From the NCBI GenBank assembly GCA_028279425.1, contig JANQNV010000316.1:1-64000 (forward strand): a stretch of 64,000 bases of DNA, read 5' to 3'. Origin of the DNA: Longimicrobiales bacterium (GTDB lineage Bacteria; Gemmatimonadota; Gemmatimonadetes; Longimicrobiales; Gaopeijiaceae). The notes under the pieces are model-generated. The model saw nothing but the letters and a program-made list of their open reading frames with translations, was not told the DNA's origin and made no database searches. The translations under genes were made by a program, and so were the position numbers. Within the stretch, counting starts at the first letter, position 1; every line of letters starts with the position of its first letter. This document shows positions 46,601 to 55,779 of this stretch, piece after piece.

Positions 46601-47298
46601 GTTCGTACCTCCTCGACGGGACGCTCGCCCCGGCCGTCTACGGGTAGCGGCGCACGGCCGGTGATCATGGCGCGGATCGTTCGCACGGGTCCGGCCGCCA
46701 CGACCTGGGCCACATGCGCGATCACGAAGAGCACGACGACCACCGTGGCCATCGTGTGAAGGGTGCGGGCGGTCTGGCGACCTCCGAAGAGGTCGATGAG
46801 CCAGGGGGCGATCGCGGTGAAGGCAGGCATCTGCGCGATGCCGGTCAGGAACAGCAGCGGAGTGACGACGAAGATCATCGACAGGTAGGCGATGCCCTGG
46901 GCACGGCCGTAGCGATGGACGGGCGCGCGGCTGGCGCCGTCGACCTCCGACGCACCTGACCCTGGAAGCATGCTGCTGCGGAAGTGCCGCCGATACAGCG
47001 ACCAGGCGACGTAGACGGCGCCGTTGATCACGAACACCCAGGCGAAGGTGAAGTGGTAGTTCCGCCCCCAGCGCCGGTCGCCCCACGCTCCGGCCTGCTC
47101 CCAAGAGATGCCCCAGTCCGCCAGCCGGAAGGCCGCAGGGTGTCCGCGAAAGCCAACCTTTCCCCAGTAGAGCTCGGGGAAATCGAGGAAGATGTGGACC
47201 CCGCTCACCAGCAAGTAGCCGACCGCGATCAGGTTGATCCAGTGGCAGATGCGCACGTTGAGCCCGTGCTTGCGCACCCACTGTACGGCTTCGCTCAT
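46597..47298 (-). CDS. Membrane cytochrome b561-type (diheme) subunit
   Basis: RICHWINLIAVGYLLVSGVHIFLDFPELYWG plus four TM segments with His; GTGA overlap with the Moco gene. Confidence 0.85.
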   Translation of the reverse strand: MSEAVQWVRKHGLNVRICHWINLIAVGYLLVSGVHIFLDFPELYWGKVGFRGHPAAFRLADWGISWEQAGAWGDRRWGRNYHFTFAWVFVINGAVYVAWSLYRRHFRSSMLPGSGASEVDGASRAPVHRYGRAQGIAYLSMIFVVTPLLFLTGIAQMPAFTAIAPWLIDLFGGRQTARTLHTMATVVVVLFVIAHVAQVVAAGPVRTIRAMITGRAPLPVDGRGERPVEEVRT

Positions 47299-47410
47299 GG
47301 CCTGATCACAGTGCTATGTGCTACGCACGCAGGCCTACGCGGCGACGGTTGCCACGCCTTCGGACGTCCGTGCCGGTGAGGCGAACTCCCCCGCCGGCGC
47401 CACGGTCCGG

Positions 47411-48457
47411 TCACGGAGTGTCCACCGACCTCCCCGAAAGGCGGCGTGCGGTGAGCACCGCGTCGAAGGCGTCCTGATTGCGACGCTGCATGATCAGGTA
47501 GTCCCACCCGTCGGCCATGAGTCGTTCGACCTCATCGGGGTTGTTGGCCGGAATCCCGCACGCCTTCCCGGCCTCCTTGCACGCCGCGAGGATCTCGGCC
47601 ACGGCGGCCTCGAATCCTTCCTGGTCGCGCACGCGCTCGCCGCTGTCGTCCGTGCTCGTGAAGACGCCGCCGAGGGTGCCCGAGCCCACGATCACGACCG
47701 AGACCCCGGGCACGGCCGCGATGTCGCGGGCGTTTGCGACGCCCTCGCGGCTTTCGATGATCACGTGCAGCAGGAGTTCGCCGTCGGGATTCAGCGGCCA
47801 GACGTCGGCTTCTTCGAGGTACTCGTCGGGGCTCAGTCCCCAGTATGCAGCAGCTCGCTCGAAGCCCTCTGCCGGGCGTACGCCACCCTTCGAGGCGAAC
47901 CGCATGCCCGCGATGGCCTGCTCCACCTCTTCGACCGTCTCGACTTCCTGCATCGCGACGGCCACCTGCCCCTCGTTGAGCTGCTCGATCAGGCTCTGCG
48001 TCGCGCCCTCCGGATCATCGTGCATGATCGGGATCTTCGACATGAATGGATGGGTTGCCGCCGAGCCCCCGGCGGCCACGATGGCCTCCATGAAGCCGCG
48101 GTATCGGTCTACGGTTGCCGACGAGTACGAGTTGAGCTCGTAGTCACCGAACCGGTAGTCCACCAGCTCGCGCGCGGCCTCGTCGAGGTCGGGCTGCGGG
48201 GGCGGTTCGTCGGAGGCGTCGGCGCCCCGGCGACGGAAGGCGACGTAGGGTGGGTGCGACACCCCGGCGATCGGAAGCCCCGCCTCGAGCAGGGGGATCA
48301 TCGGATTGAGTCGGTCGCCACCGGTGAGGGCTGTAGCGGGGGCGTCGTCTGCGGCGGGGGCGTCGTCTGCGGCGTCGTCCCTCGCGGCATCCGGCGCGGA
48401 GTCGGCGCATCCGAGCGGGGCGAGAAGAAGGACACCGACCAGGGCGGTCCAGCGCAT
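47411..48457 (-). CDS. HpcH/HpaI aldolase-like protein with lipoprotein leader
   Basis: ALVGVLLLAPLGCADS lipobox; MRFASKGGVRPAEGF; LLLHVIIESREGVANARDIAAVPGVSVVIVGSGTLGG. Confidence 0.82.
   Translation of the reverse strand: MRWTALVGVLLLAPLGCADSAPDAARDDAADDAPAADDAPATALTGGDRLNPMIPLLEAGLPIAGVSHPPYVAFRRRGADASDEPPPQPDLDEAARELVDYRFGDYELNSYSSATVDRYRGFMEAIVAAGGSAATHPFMSKIPIMHDDPEGATQSLIEQLNEGQVAVAMQEVETVEEVEQAIAGMRFASKGGVRPAEGFERAAAYWGLSPDEYLEEADVWPLNPDGELLLHVIIESREGVANARDIAAVPGVSVVIVGSGTLGGVFTSTDDSGERVRDQEGFEAAVAEILAACKEAGKACGIPANNPDEVERLMADGWDYLIMQRRNQDAFDAVLTARRLSGRSVDTP
48336..48371. repeat. Two tandem 18-bp units (GCGGGGGCGTCGTCTGCG)
   Basis: Direct reading; encodes the Asp/Ala/Pro-rich linker behind the lipobox of the HpcH-like lipoprotein. 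Confidence 0.6.
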
Positions 48458-48548
48458 GGGGGTCTCCGCGGGCCAGGGTGAGGTGAGCGTCGAGCGGCGG
48501 TCAAGGTGATGCGCCGGCCGCCGCCGGGCAACGAACCGCTAGCTTGGG

Positions 48549-49367
48549 GTGATGCGAATCCTCTTGCTGCTCCTCGTCGCCTGGCTCGGCTGGGCTGCCC
48601 TCGTCTTCCTGCTCCAGCGGCGCTTCATCTACCCCGGTGCCTACATGGATACGCGGCGTGTCGCGGACGGCGGTCCCCCGGCCGGCGCCGAGCGACTCTG
48701 GTTCGAACATGCAGATGGGCGGGCGGAGGCGTGGTGGTTTCCGGCCCATGGCACTGAGGCCGAACCGGCTTCTGCACTCGTCTTCTTCCACGGCAACGCT
48801 GAACTGATCGACGACTGGCCGCGGCTCCTGCAGGCCCTCCCGGATTCCCTCGGTGTGAGTCTGCTCCTGGTGGAGTATCCGGGCTACGGGCGCTCCACCG
48901 GCACCCCGACGCGGGCGACGATCCTCGAGGTCGCGACGCAGGCGTGGGACTCCGTCGCGGCCCGTCCCGAGGTCGATCCGGCGCGGATGGTGGTGATGGG
49001 GCGCTCCCTCGGCGGGGGGCCCGCGGCGGAGCTGGCCCGAGTTCGGGAGCCGGCGGCGCTGGTGCTCCAGTCCACCTTCACCGACATCGGGCGCCTCGCC
49101 GGACGCCACTCGTTCGTGCCGGCATCCTTGATTCGGGATCGTTGGCGGCCGGTGGAGGCGGTGCGCGCGTTCGAGGGGCCGGTGCTCGTCTTCCACGGTC
49201 GTCTCGACCGGGTGATCCCGTACGGCCACGGCGAGGCGCTCGCGGCCGCGCGCGATAGGGTGCGATTCGAGACGATGGAGTGCGGCCACAACGACTGCCC
49301 GCCACCGGGCGACGTGTGGTGGGCGACGCTGCGGGAGTTCCTGTCGGAGGCGGGGGTGGTGCGGTGA
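48549..49367 (+). CDS. Alpha/beta hydrolase
   Basis: N-terminal TM; VFFHGNAELIDDWPR; VMGRSLGGGPAAELAR nucleophile elbow. Confidence 0.87.
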   Translation: MMRILLLLLVAWLGWAALVFLLQRRFIYPGAYMDTRRVADGGPPAGAERLWFEHADGRAEAWWFPAHGTEAEPASALVFFHGNAELIDDWPRLLQALPDSLGVSLLLVEYPGYGRSTGTPTRATILEVATQAWDSVAARPEVDPARMVVMGRSLGGGPAAELARVREPAALVLQSTFTDIGRLAGRHSFVPASLIRDRWRPVEAVRAFEGPVLVFHGRLDRVIPYGHGEALAAARDRVRFETMECGHNDCPPPGDVWWATLREFLSEAGVVR

Positions 49368-49383
49368 GGGGCTGGGCCTTGCG

Positions 49384-49704
49384 CTACACCCCTTCCGTTG
49401 ATCGGGTCGGCCGTCGACAGTGGGGTCTGATGCGCTCGATTTCGGCCTTCTCGGCCTTCCTCGCGTGGTAGAGGTCCCATCGCATTTGTCCGTTCAGCCA
49501 TAACTCCGTGGACATTCCGAAGTACTGCGCGAGCCGCAGAGCCGTACTCGGTGTCACGCCCCGGCGCCCATTCACGATCTCGTTCACCCGCTGATACGGA
49601 ACGCCGATGGCTTCGGCCAACTCTCGCTGAGTCAGATCCAGAAGCTCCTTCCGTAGCATTTCGCCGGGATGCGTCGGAGCGCGGTGCGTGGGAACTCGAA
49701 CCAT
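49384..49704 (-). CDS. higA: HigA-type XRE antitoxin
   Basis: THPGEMLRKELLDLTQRELAEAIGVPYQRVNEIVNGRRGVTPSTALRLAQYFGMSTELWLNGQMRWDL. Confidence 0.9.
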   Translation of the reverse strand: MVRVPTHRAPTHPGEMLRKELLDLTQRELAEAIGVPYQRVNEIVNGRRGVTPSTALRLAQYFGMSTELWLNGQMRWDLYHARKAEKAEIERIRPHCRRPTRSTEGV

Positions 49705-49716
49705 GGTCCCGTCCTC

Positions 49717-49803
49717 CGTGGTAGTCGACGACTTCGACCTCGTTCGGGCCGAAATCGGTCCAGCGGAAACAGATCCGGTACTGGCCGTTGATGTCTCCGG
49801 TCA
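49717..49803 (-). pseudogene. C-terminal remnant of HigB/RelE-type toxin
   Basis: DINGQYRICFRWTDFGPNEVEVVDYH directly upstream of higA, without a recognisable N-terminal half or the usual stop. Confidence 0.75.
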
Positions 49804-50078
49804 TGGAGAGCCGCGTCAGTCGGTAGGTCGCTCGCCCCTCGGCTATATGCACGGGGCGATCTACGACGAGCACCTCACCGCGGGCAGGCGACACACTCGA
49901 CAGCGGTGCGTCGGAGAACGGCTGGAACCCGTAGAGCCAACCCCTCCTGCGGGATTCTGCACCGCCATGACCGACCAGTCGGCAAAGGTGGGTCGGACGC
50001 TGGATTCTGGGGACTCCGTGCAGGCCGGTACGCTGCAGGCTCCGAACAGCACGCCGATCCAACGAGTGGCGGAGGAGG

Positions 50079-51911
50079 TCACCGCACCTCGATCCGCCGC
50101 GCCGACTCGACCTCCCCTCCGTCCCACCGCGCTTTCAGCAGCAGATCGTACTCGCCGTCGTCGAGGTTTCGCAGGTCGAGGATGATGGCGCGGGGGTGGA
50201 GCACGCCGTTGGAGGGCTCGACCCAAGCAAGCTGACCGGTGCCCTCCTCCTGGCCACGGCCCGGGAGGAGTCGGCGCAGGCTGGAGATGAGGCCGCCGCC
50301 GTCGGCCTTTCGGGCCTCCAGGGCGAATTCGATGGGCGTTTCCGCGGAAACGTCGTACAGCTCCCAGTAGAGTCCCAGCTCCGCAGGCTGGAGGCTGGTG
50401 GTGCCGTGCATCAGGGCGGCGGCCGCGAGGAGGGAGTCAGGCTCGGCCATGCCGGTGGGGCGATAAAGGAGCACGTCGGAGAGCCCTGGCCCGGCTGTGT
50501 TGAGGGGCTCGACCCACTCCCTGTGCCAGCCGATGCCCGCGGAGGTGAGGACCTCGAAGCTGACGGCGTGGGGCTTGGTCTCGGCCTCAGCGAGATAGAC
50601 GGCCCGGCCGTCATGGAACGGAGCCTCGAGCTGAAGCGGAAAGCTCTCGGGAGCGTCGGTAAACACGAGATAGCCGGACTCTGCAGCGTCCTCGATCTCG
50701 CTGCCCGTGACGAGGCCGGCGGAGGCGACACGCTGCATGGTATCGGCCGACGCTCGGAAGCGGGCGATCTGGAGGGGGAGTGCGTAGAATGGCGCGTAGG
50801 AAGGGGTGTAGCCCTCATTCTCCATGTCGCCATTCAGGCTCCACGTGGGCTTTGAGAGGTTGGTGCCGTCGAAGTCGGGTACGAAGTGGTACCGGGCGGC
50901 GGCGCGCGAAGTCCAGAAATAGAAGGATGTCGCGCGGGGTGGTACTCTTGGCACCTCCCAGGAGTCCCTGGGGCCCCTGCGTATGACTTCAGCCCAAAGA
51001 GTCCGTTGCGTGGCCCGAGGCGTGGCCTGGGTCGGGCGGGCATCCCAGATCTCCTGACTGAGCACCCTCAGGAGGCCGCGCGTGACATGCTCCGTACGCC
51101 GATCGTTGCCCTCGACGACGTAGAGGGGGTCGGCCAGCCAGAAGATGGAGTCCGACGCCGCCGATCGGGCGTCGCATCCGAGCTCGGACCACCGATCGTA
51201 CGTTGTCGGCAGCGGAGTGGCGGGTGCCGGTCTGCGCAGGGGGAGGCGGCCGAGGAGCCAGGTCGCGTCGAGCAGACGGCACACCTCATCACGAGGTGCC
51301 GAGGACTGAAGAACCAGCAACTCAGCCTCGGCTGCGTCGACGGACCCGGCCGACTGGAGAACGAGCACTTCCAGCGCCGCACACCACCACGCGCTCACGA
51401 CGCACCGATCGAGCAGCTGGAGCGCCTGCCCCTGCTGGCCGAGCTTCACCAGCGCATGAACGGATTGGCCGAGAGAGAAGCCGCTCGACCCTGCCGCTTC
51501 GGGGTCGGACCAGGCGAGCGTCAGCGCGGGCGAAACGGCCTCGGGGGTGCAGTGTTCGTTGGCGGGACAGGGGGCGGAGTCCCAGTCCCCTCCGAAACAC
51601 TGCGCCTCCGATCCGTCGCACCGCCATCCGAACCAGTCGGCGAGCTCGGCATGGGTCATCGTGCCAAAGCTCCCAGCGTCCTGGGAGTAGTGCTCGCCGA
51701 TTTCGGTGCGGAGTTCGAAAACCAGCCCGCCTGTGTCCGCGCGTTGGGTCCAGACGCCGAAGCCCTCTCCGCTACCGGCCGACCCCGGCTGGGTCGCCCC
51801 GTCGCGCGCCGCCAGCTCCTCTCGAACGGCGGCGTTCAGGCTCGTCGTATCGGACGCCGGCTCCTGGCCCATCGAAAGGCCCGTTGTCGCCAACAGGAGC
51901 AGCCGCAGCAT
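50079..51911 (-). CDS. Large exported hypothetical protein
   Basis: Signal peptide; 610 aa; no recognised domain. Confidence 0.65.
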   Translation of the reverse strand: MLRLLLLATTGLSMGQEPASDTTSLNAAVREELAARDGATQPGSAGSGEGFGVWTQRADTGGLVFELRTEIGEHYSQDAGSFGTMTHAELADWFGWRCDGSEAQCFGGDWDSAPCPANEHCTPEAVSPALTLAWSDPEAAGSSGFSLGQSVHALVKLGQQGQALQLLDRCVVSAWWCAALEVLVLQSAGSVDAAEAELLVLQSSAPRDEVCRLLDATWLLGRLPLRRPAPATPLPTTYDRWSELGCDARSAASDSIFWLADPLYVVEGNDRRTEHVTRGLLRVLSQEIWDARPTQATPRATQRTLWAEVIRRGPRDSWEVPRVPPRATSFYFWTSRAAARYHFVPDFDGTNLSKPTWSLNGDMENEGYTPSYAPFYALPLQIARFRASADTMQRVASAGLVTGSEIEDAAESGYLVFTDAPESFPLQLEAPFHDGRAVYLAEAETKPHAVSFEVLTSAGIGWHREWVEPLNTAGPGLSDVLLYRPTGMAEPDSLLAAAALMHGTTSLQPAELGLYWELYDVSAETPIEFALEARKADGGGLISSLRRLLPGRGQEEGTGQLAWVEPSNGVLHPRAIILDLRNLDDGEYDLLLKARWDGGEVESARRIEVR

Positions 51912-52048
51912 GGAAGACTCGCGTGGGGGTCGCAGTGCAACTCGTCGGGCAAGCCGGACCGGGACGCTTCGTCGCCAACCGTCCTGCTCAGCCTACGCGT
52001 AGATTGCGAAGCTCCCACTCGTCGCGCCACTCGCGGGCGATGGTCCCG

Positions 52049-52558
52049 CTACTCCGCCCCACCCTCCCCTGACGCCGTCTGCTCGAGCACCCGGACTTCG
52101 TCGAAGGCCGCCGTTTCGGCCGGACCCGGCTCCTGAAACGCGGCGTGCCACTGTTCGAGATCCTCGCGCGTGATCGGCGGATCCTCGGCCGCCCTCTGCG
52201 ACACGCGCTCGAACAACACGTCGACGGAGGCCTTCAGGTAGTGCAGATCCACCCGGGCCCCGAGTGCGCGCGCTCCCTCGCGCAGGGCGTCTCGCTCCAC
52301 CTTCGCCCACGTGCCCCACTCGATCACGACGGTGCCGCCCAGCCTGAGGAATCGCTGTGCCAGCCTCCACTGGAGCGCCTCGAGCGAGGCCCGTCGTGTC
52401 TCGTCCCAGAGGTCGATCGAGAGGTCGTCCATCCACTCGTCCGGGCAGAACCGGACGGCGTCCAGCCGGGTGGCCAACGCCTTGGCATGGGTGGTCTTGC
52501 CGGCTCCGGGAAGGCCGGTCACCACGATCAGATGTCCGACGTTGGGGACTGCATGCAC
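52049..52558 (-). CDS. P-loop kinase/AAA family protein (zeta-toxin-like fold)
   Basis: LIVVTGLPGAGKTTHAKALATRL Walker A; VVIEWGTWAKVERDALR. Confidence 0.82.
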   Translation of the reverse strand: MHAVPNVGHLIVVTGLPGAGKTTHAKALATRLDAVRFCPDEWMDDLSIDLWDETRRASLEALQWRLAQRFLRLGGTVVIEWGTWAKVERDALREGARALGARVDLHYLKASVDVLFERVSQRAAEDPPITREDLEQWHAAFQEPGPAETAAFDEVRVLEQTASGEGGAE

Positions 52559-52589
52559 GTTGGGTCTGCCGCTGTCGGTCGCACGTTAC

Positions 52590-52610
52590 TCATGCGATGC
52601 TCATGCGATG
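52590..52610. promoter_or_regulatory. Tandem TCATGCGATG repeat overlapping the RHH antitoxin start; candidate autoregulatory operator
   Basis: Direct reading: TCATGCGATG-c-TCATGCGATG. Confidence 0.5.
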
Positions 52611-52874
52611 AGTCATCGACTGCAAGTCCTTCTGGACGACGAGGAACACCGTGCCCTGAAAGCGGCGGCTCGGCGGCGAGGTGCCTCCATGTCGGACTAC
52701 GTACGGGAGGTGTTGCGGGAGTCGTGGAGCGACGCACCGGCGACCTCGGTCGAGGCGAAGCTCGCGGTGGTGCGGGAGGCTGCCCGTCACGGATACCCCA
52801 CGGCTGACCCCGACGAGATGAACGCGCAGATCCGGGCCGGCCAGCAGGCGGGGCTGGACCCCGAGGTGGCGTGA
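52608..52874 (+). CDS. Ribbon-helix-helix VapB-like antitoxin
   Basis: MSHRLQVLLDDEEHRALKAAARRRGASMSDYVREVLRESW; tail typical of PIN-partner RHH antitoxins. Confidence 0.85.
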   Translation: MSHRLQVLLDDEEHRALKAAARRRGASMSDYVREVLRESWSDAPATSVEAKLAVVREAARHGYPTADPDEMNAQIRAGQQAGLDPEVA

Positions 52875-52894
52875 TCTTCGTCGACTCCGACGTG
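52871..52894 (+). pseudogene. 5' stub of a VapC-like PIN toxin
   Basis: GTGA overlap with the antitoxin stop, then VIFVDSDV (PIN N-terminus) and no further PIN similarity. Confidence 0.7.
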
Positions 52895-52910
52895 CGCCGG
52901 AAACCCCGGT

Positions 52911-54593
52911 TCACCGCCCGTCGCATCCCTGGCCCGAAAGCTCCTGCAGTCGATCGACGCCGGCGGCGACGCTCTCCCGCGCCCGCGCCTCGGACCGATT
53001 GTAGCTCCGCCAATCGGCGGTTTGCTCGGGGCCCCACCGGCGCACGAGACGCAGCGCGATGTCGCACTGAGCCGCAGACGGGAGCTCGTTGATGCGTTCG
53101 ACCAGAAGCGGGACAGCGTCACTCCCGAGCGAGACCAGGTAGATCGCATCCATGGGCTCCACCGCCTCGACCGAGCCGGGGAGCGCAGCCGTCTGGAGCT
53201 TCCCGAGGCTGTGCCGAGCCGCCCACCCGGCGGGGTCGATCACCTGCAGCGTCGCGACGAGCGCGAATGCGGTGGCCAGAGCTCCAAACGCGAACTTCTC
53301 ACGCCGGCCCACGAGAACGGTGGCCGAGAACCAGAGCACCACGAAGCCGAGAGCGATCAGCACCGCCGTCGCGATGATGCGGTCTTCGGTCAGGCCGTAC
53401 GCGGCCTGGTAGGCGTACATCCGCTGCAACGCCGACCCTACGATCGCGAGAAGCAATGTGATCTGCAGTCCCGCGAGGGCACGGAAGACCGATCGTGCTC
53501 GTACCGACCGTTCGTCCACGAGGGCGTGCATGATCAGCAGCCACGGCAGTGCCAGAGCAACGGCCACAACGAGCTGGAAGAACCCGGAGCGGGCGTACTC
53601 CGCGTAGGTCAGCCCCGGCGTCGCTTCAACCCACGCGGCCCCGCCGAAGAGAGCGCCGGCCTGCACCACGACGAAGGCGAGGAACAGAACGTCGACGAGG
53701 CCCAGCGCCGTCCCGATCTGGGCGATACCGAGCGTCGGACGCCCGGGCACGAGCGGGCGGACCGCGTCGGCTCGCGTGCCGAGGGCGGCCCCGACCAGGA
53801 AGCCGGTTGCGAGCCACGTCAGTAGCCCGGTGACGGCGATGTGCGATGCGAGGGACTCGAGGTCGACTCGGGCCCACTCCGAGACGAGCCGGGCGAACAC
53901 CGGGTCGGCCGACATGAAGAGTGCACCGAAGATCACGAGCGGAAGCGCGGCCAGAATCGCCCCTCCTCCTCCGGAGCGGAGGACGGCTCGCGCGGTCCGA
54001 CTGCGGGTGTCGAGACGGTCGGCATCGGTGCGGATCCATCGGCTGCGGTCGGCCAGGAGCAGGGAGCCGAGTACCGTATGGAGTCCCGCGGCGGCGACCG
54101 CCTCCAGGAGGTCGAGAACCCCCGACGACCGAACCCAGGCGCGTCCGGCGTGCAGCGCGGGCATGGCGAGGGCGGTGCACGCGGCCACGAAGGTACCGAA
54201 GCGCACGAGACCCGAGCCCCTCCACAGGAGCATCGAACCGAATACGAGGCCCACCGCGATCCACGCCTTGGCCTCGGCGCTGAGGGTGCCTCCCCGTTGC
54301 CGGGTGACCACGACGAACGAGAGGGCCACGCCGGCGAGGAGCAGCGTGAAGCCCAGCCCGGGGCCGGATTCGGTGCGCAACAGATGGTCGCCTGCGACGC
54401 CGAGGCCGAACCCCGCTGTCACGACCGTCGGGACCGGAATCCGGCGTGTCTCGACCTGAGACGATCGGGCGACTTCCGCCGCCTGCTGCGATGGCATGGA
54501 CCGGGCTCCGGCGGGCGTTGCGAAGGGACGACCGGGCTCCGCGGATGCATGGCCCATCGTTGCGTTCGGGCGGGTCGAATCGCTGTTCGTCAT
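52911..54593 (-). CDS. DUF4173/DUF4153-like polytopic membrane protein
   Basis: Many TM segments; the sequence around [24 protein letters not shown]-type motifs (here [21 protein letters not shown]) is typical. Confidence 0.8.
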   Translation of the reverse strand: MTNSDSTRPNATMGHASAEPGRPFATPAGARSMPSQQAAEVARSSQVETRRIPVPTVVTAGFGLGVAGDHLLRTESGPGLGFTLLLAGVALSFVVVTRQRGGTLSAEAKAWIAVGLVFGSMLLWRGSGLVRFGTFVAACTALAMPALHAGRAWVRSSGVLDLLEAVAAAGLHTVLGSLLLADRSRWIRTDADRLDTRSRTARAVLRSGGGGAILAALPLVIFGALFMSADPVFARLVSEWARVDLESLASHIAVTGLLTWLATGFLVGAALGTRADAVRPLVPGRPTLGIAQIGTALGLVDVLFLAFVVVQAGALFGGAAWVEATPGLTYAEYARSGFFQLVVAVALALPWLLIMHALVDERSVRARSVFRALAGLQITLLLAIVGSALQRMYAYQAAYGLTEDRIIATAVLIALGFVVLWFSATVLVGRREKFAFGALATAFALVATLQVIDPAGWAARHSLGKLQTAALPGSVEAVEPMDAIYLVSLGSDAVPLLVERINELPSAAQCDIALRLVRRWGPEQTADWRSYNRSEARARESVAAGVDRLQELSGQGCDGR

Positions 54594-55354
54594 GGGATCG
54601 CTCGCGCTGTACGGAGGCGGCCTTTCGCCTCGGTTGGGGGAGGGGAGACTCGACCGAACCTGCGCTCGCGGGAGGCGAACGCCTGCACCGCAGAGGCGAG
54701 GTGCTCATTGCCGAAGTCAGGCCACATCACATTCATGAACAGCAGTTCGGCGTACGCGGACTCCCATAGCAGGAAGTCGCTGAGCCGTTGTTCGCCGCCT
54801 GTGCGAATGAGCAGGTCGACATCGGGCGCGGCGTCAGCGTGCATGGCTCGCGAGAGGGCTGCCTCGAAGCCGGCTCGGGGGTCGCCGATGTCGTTCGTCT
54901 TCGTGGTTGCCGCCAACGAGAGGGCCGCCTCCAGGAGGGCTTGGCGAGCCGAATAGTCCAGGGCGATGCGGAGGTGCAGCGAGGTGCCCTCGGCGGTATG
55001 CCGCTCGACGTCTTCGATGCCTTGGCGGAGCAGGTCTGAGATCCGATCTCGGCGGCCGATGATCGAGAGCCGAACGCCGTGTGCGACCAGCCGATCCCGC
55101 TCCGATCGGAGGTGCCGGGTGAACAGCCGCATCAGGTGGTCCACTTCGGAGCGAGGGCGCCGCCAGTTGTCGGACGAAAACGCGTACAGGGTCAGGGTCG
55201 TGATCCCGTACGCCGGCGCGGCCTCGACCACCCGGCGCACGGCCCGCGCCCCCGCGGCATGGCCGAACCGACGGGGGCGACCCCGGGCCTTCGCCCATCG
55301 TCCGTTGCCGTCCATGATGATGGCGACGTGGAAGCCAAAAGTACTTGTTGACAT
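54590..55354 (-). CDS. uppS: Undecaprenyl diphosphate synthase family prenyltransferase
   Basis: [61 protein letters not shown]. Confidence 0.92.
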   Translation of the reverse strand: MSTSTFGFHVAIIMDGNGRWAKARGRPRRFGHAAGARAVRRVVEAAPAYGITTLTLYAFSSDNWRRPRSEVDHLMRLFTRHLRSERDRLVAHGVRLSIIGRRDRISDLLRQGIEDVERHTAEGTSLHLRIALDYSARQALLEAALSLAATTKTNDIGDPRAGFEAALSRAMHADAAPDVDLLIRTGGEQRLSDFLLWESAYAELLFMNVMWPDFGNEHLASAVQAFASRERRFGRVSPPPTEAKGRLRTARAIP

Positions 55355-55401
55355 AAAGTGTAACTCGCCAAGAGATGGGAGGTGTCCGCGTGGAAGAGGA
55401 G

Positions 55402-55779
55402 TCACTCCCGTACGCGGTCGATCAGGGCCTCCATGTGATCGAGATACTGTTGGAGCGCGCGGCGTCCCCCCGCCGTCAGGGAGTAGTCGGTTCTGGGCAT
55501 CCTCCCCTCGAACGATTTCCGGATCTCGATGTAGCCGGCTTCCTCGAGCTTGCGCGCGTGAACGCTGAGGTTGCCGTCGGACGTGTCCAGGCGGCGCTTC
55601 AGCTCGTTGAAGGTGAGCGATTCTTCGACCGCGAGTGCGCTCACGATTCCGAGTCGCACCCGCACATGAATGATCGGATCGAGAGCAGTGGGGCTCGTGC
55701 CCGCCTGTACGCTCACGATGGGTGCCTCGTCGGACGTGCTCTTCCCGTCGCGCCGGTGGTCCCGTGCACGCTCAGCCAC
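55402..55779 (-). CDS. Winged-helix transcriptional regulator
   Basis: [72 protein letters not shown]. Confidence 0.88.
   Translation of the reverse strand: MAERARDHRRDGKSTSDEAPIVSVQAGTSPTALDPIIHVRVRLGIVSALAVEESLTFNELKRRLDTSDGNLSVHARKLEEAGYIEIRKSFEGRMPRTDYSLTAGGRRALQQYLDHMEALIDRVRE

Noticed and set aside
48884-50062. 392-aa minus-strand ORF reading through the higB remnant
   Set aside because: Only the short RelE-like segment is meaningful; the rest is antisense to the alpha/beta hydrolase and out of frame with higA
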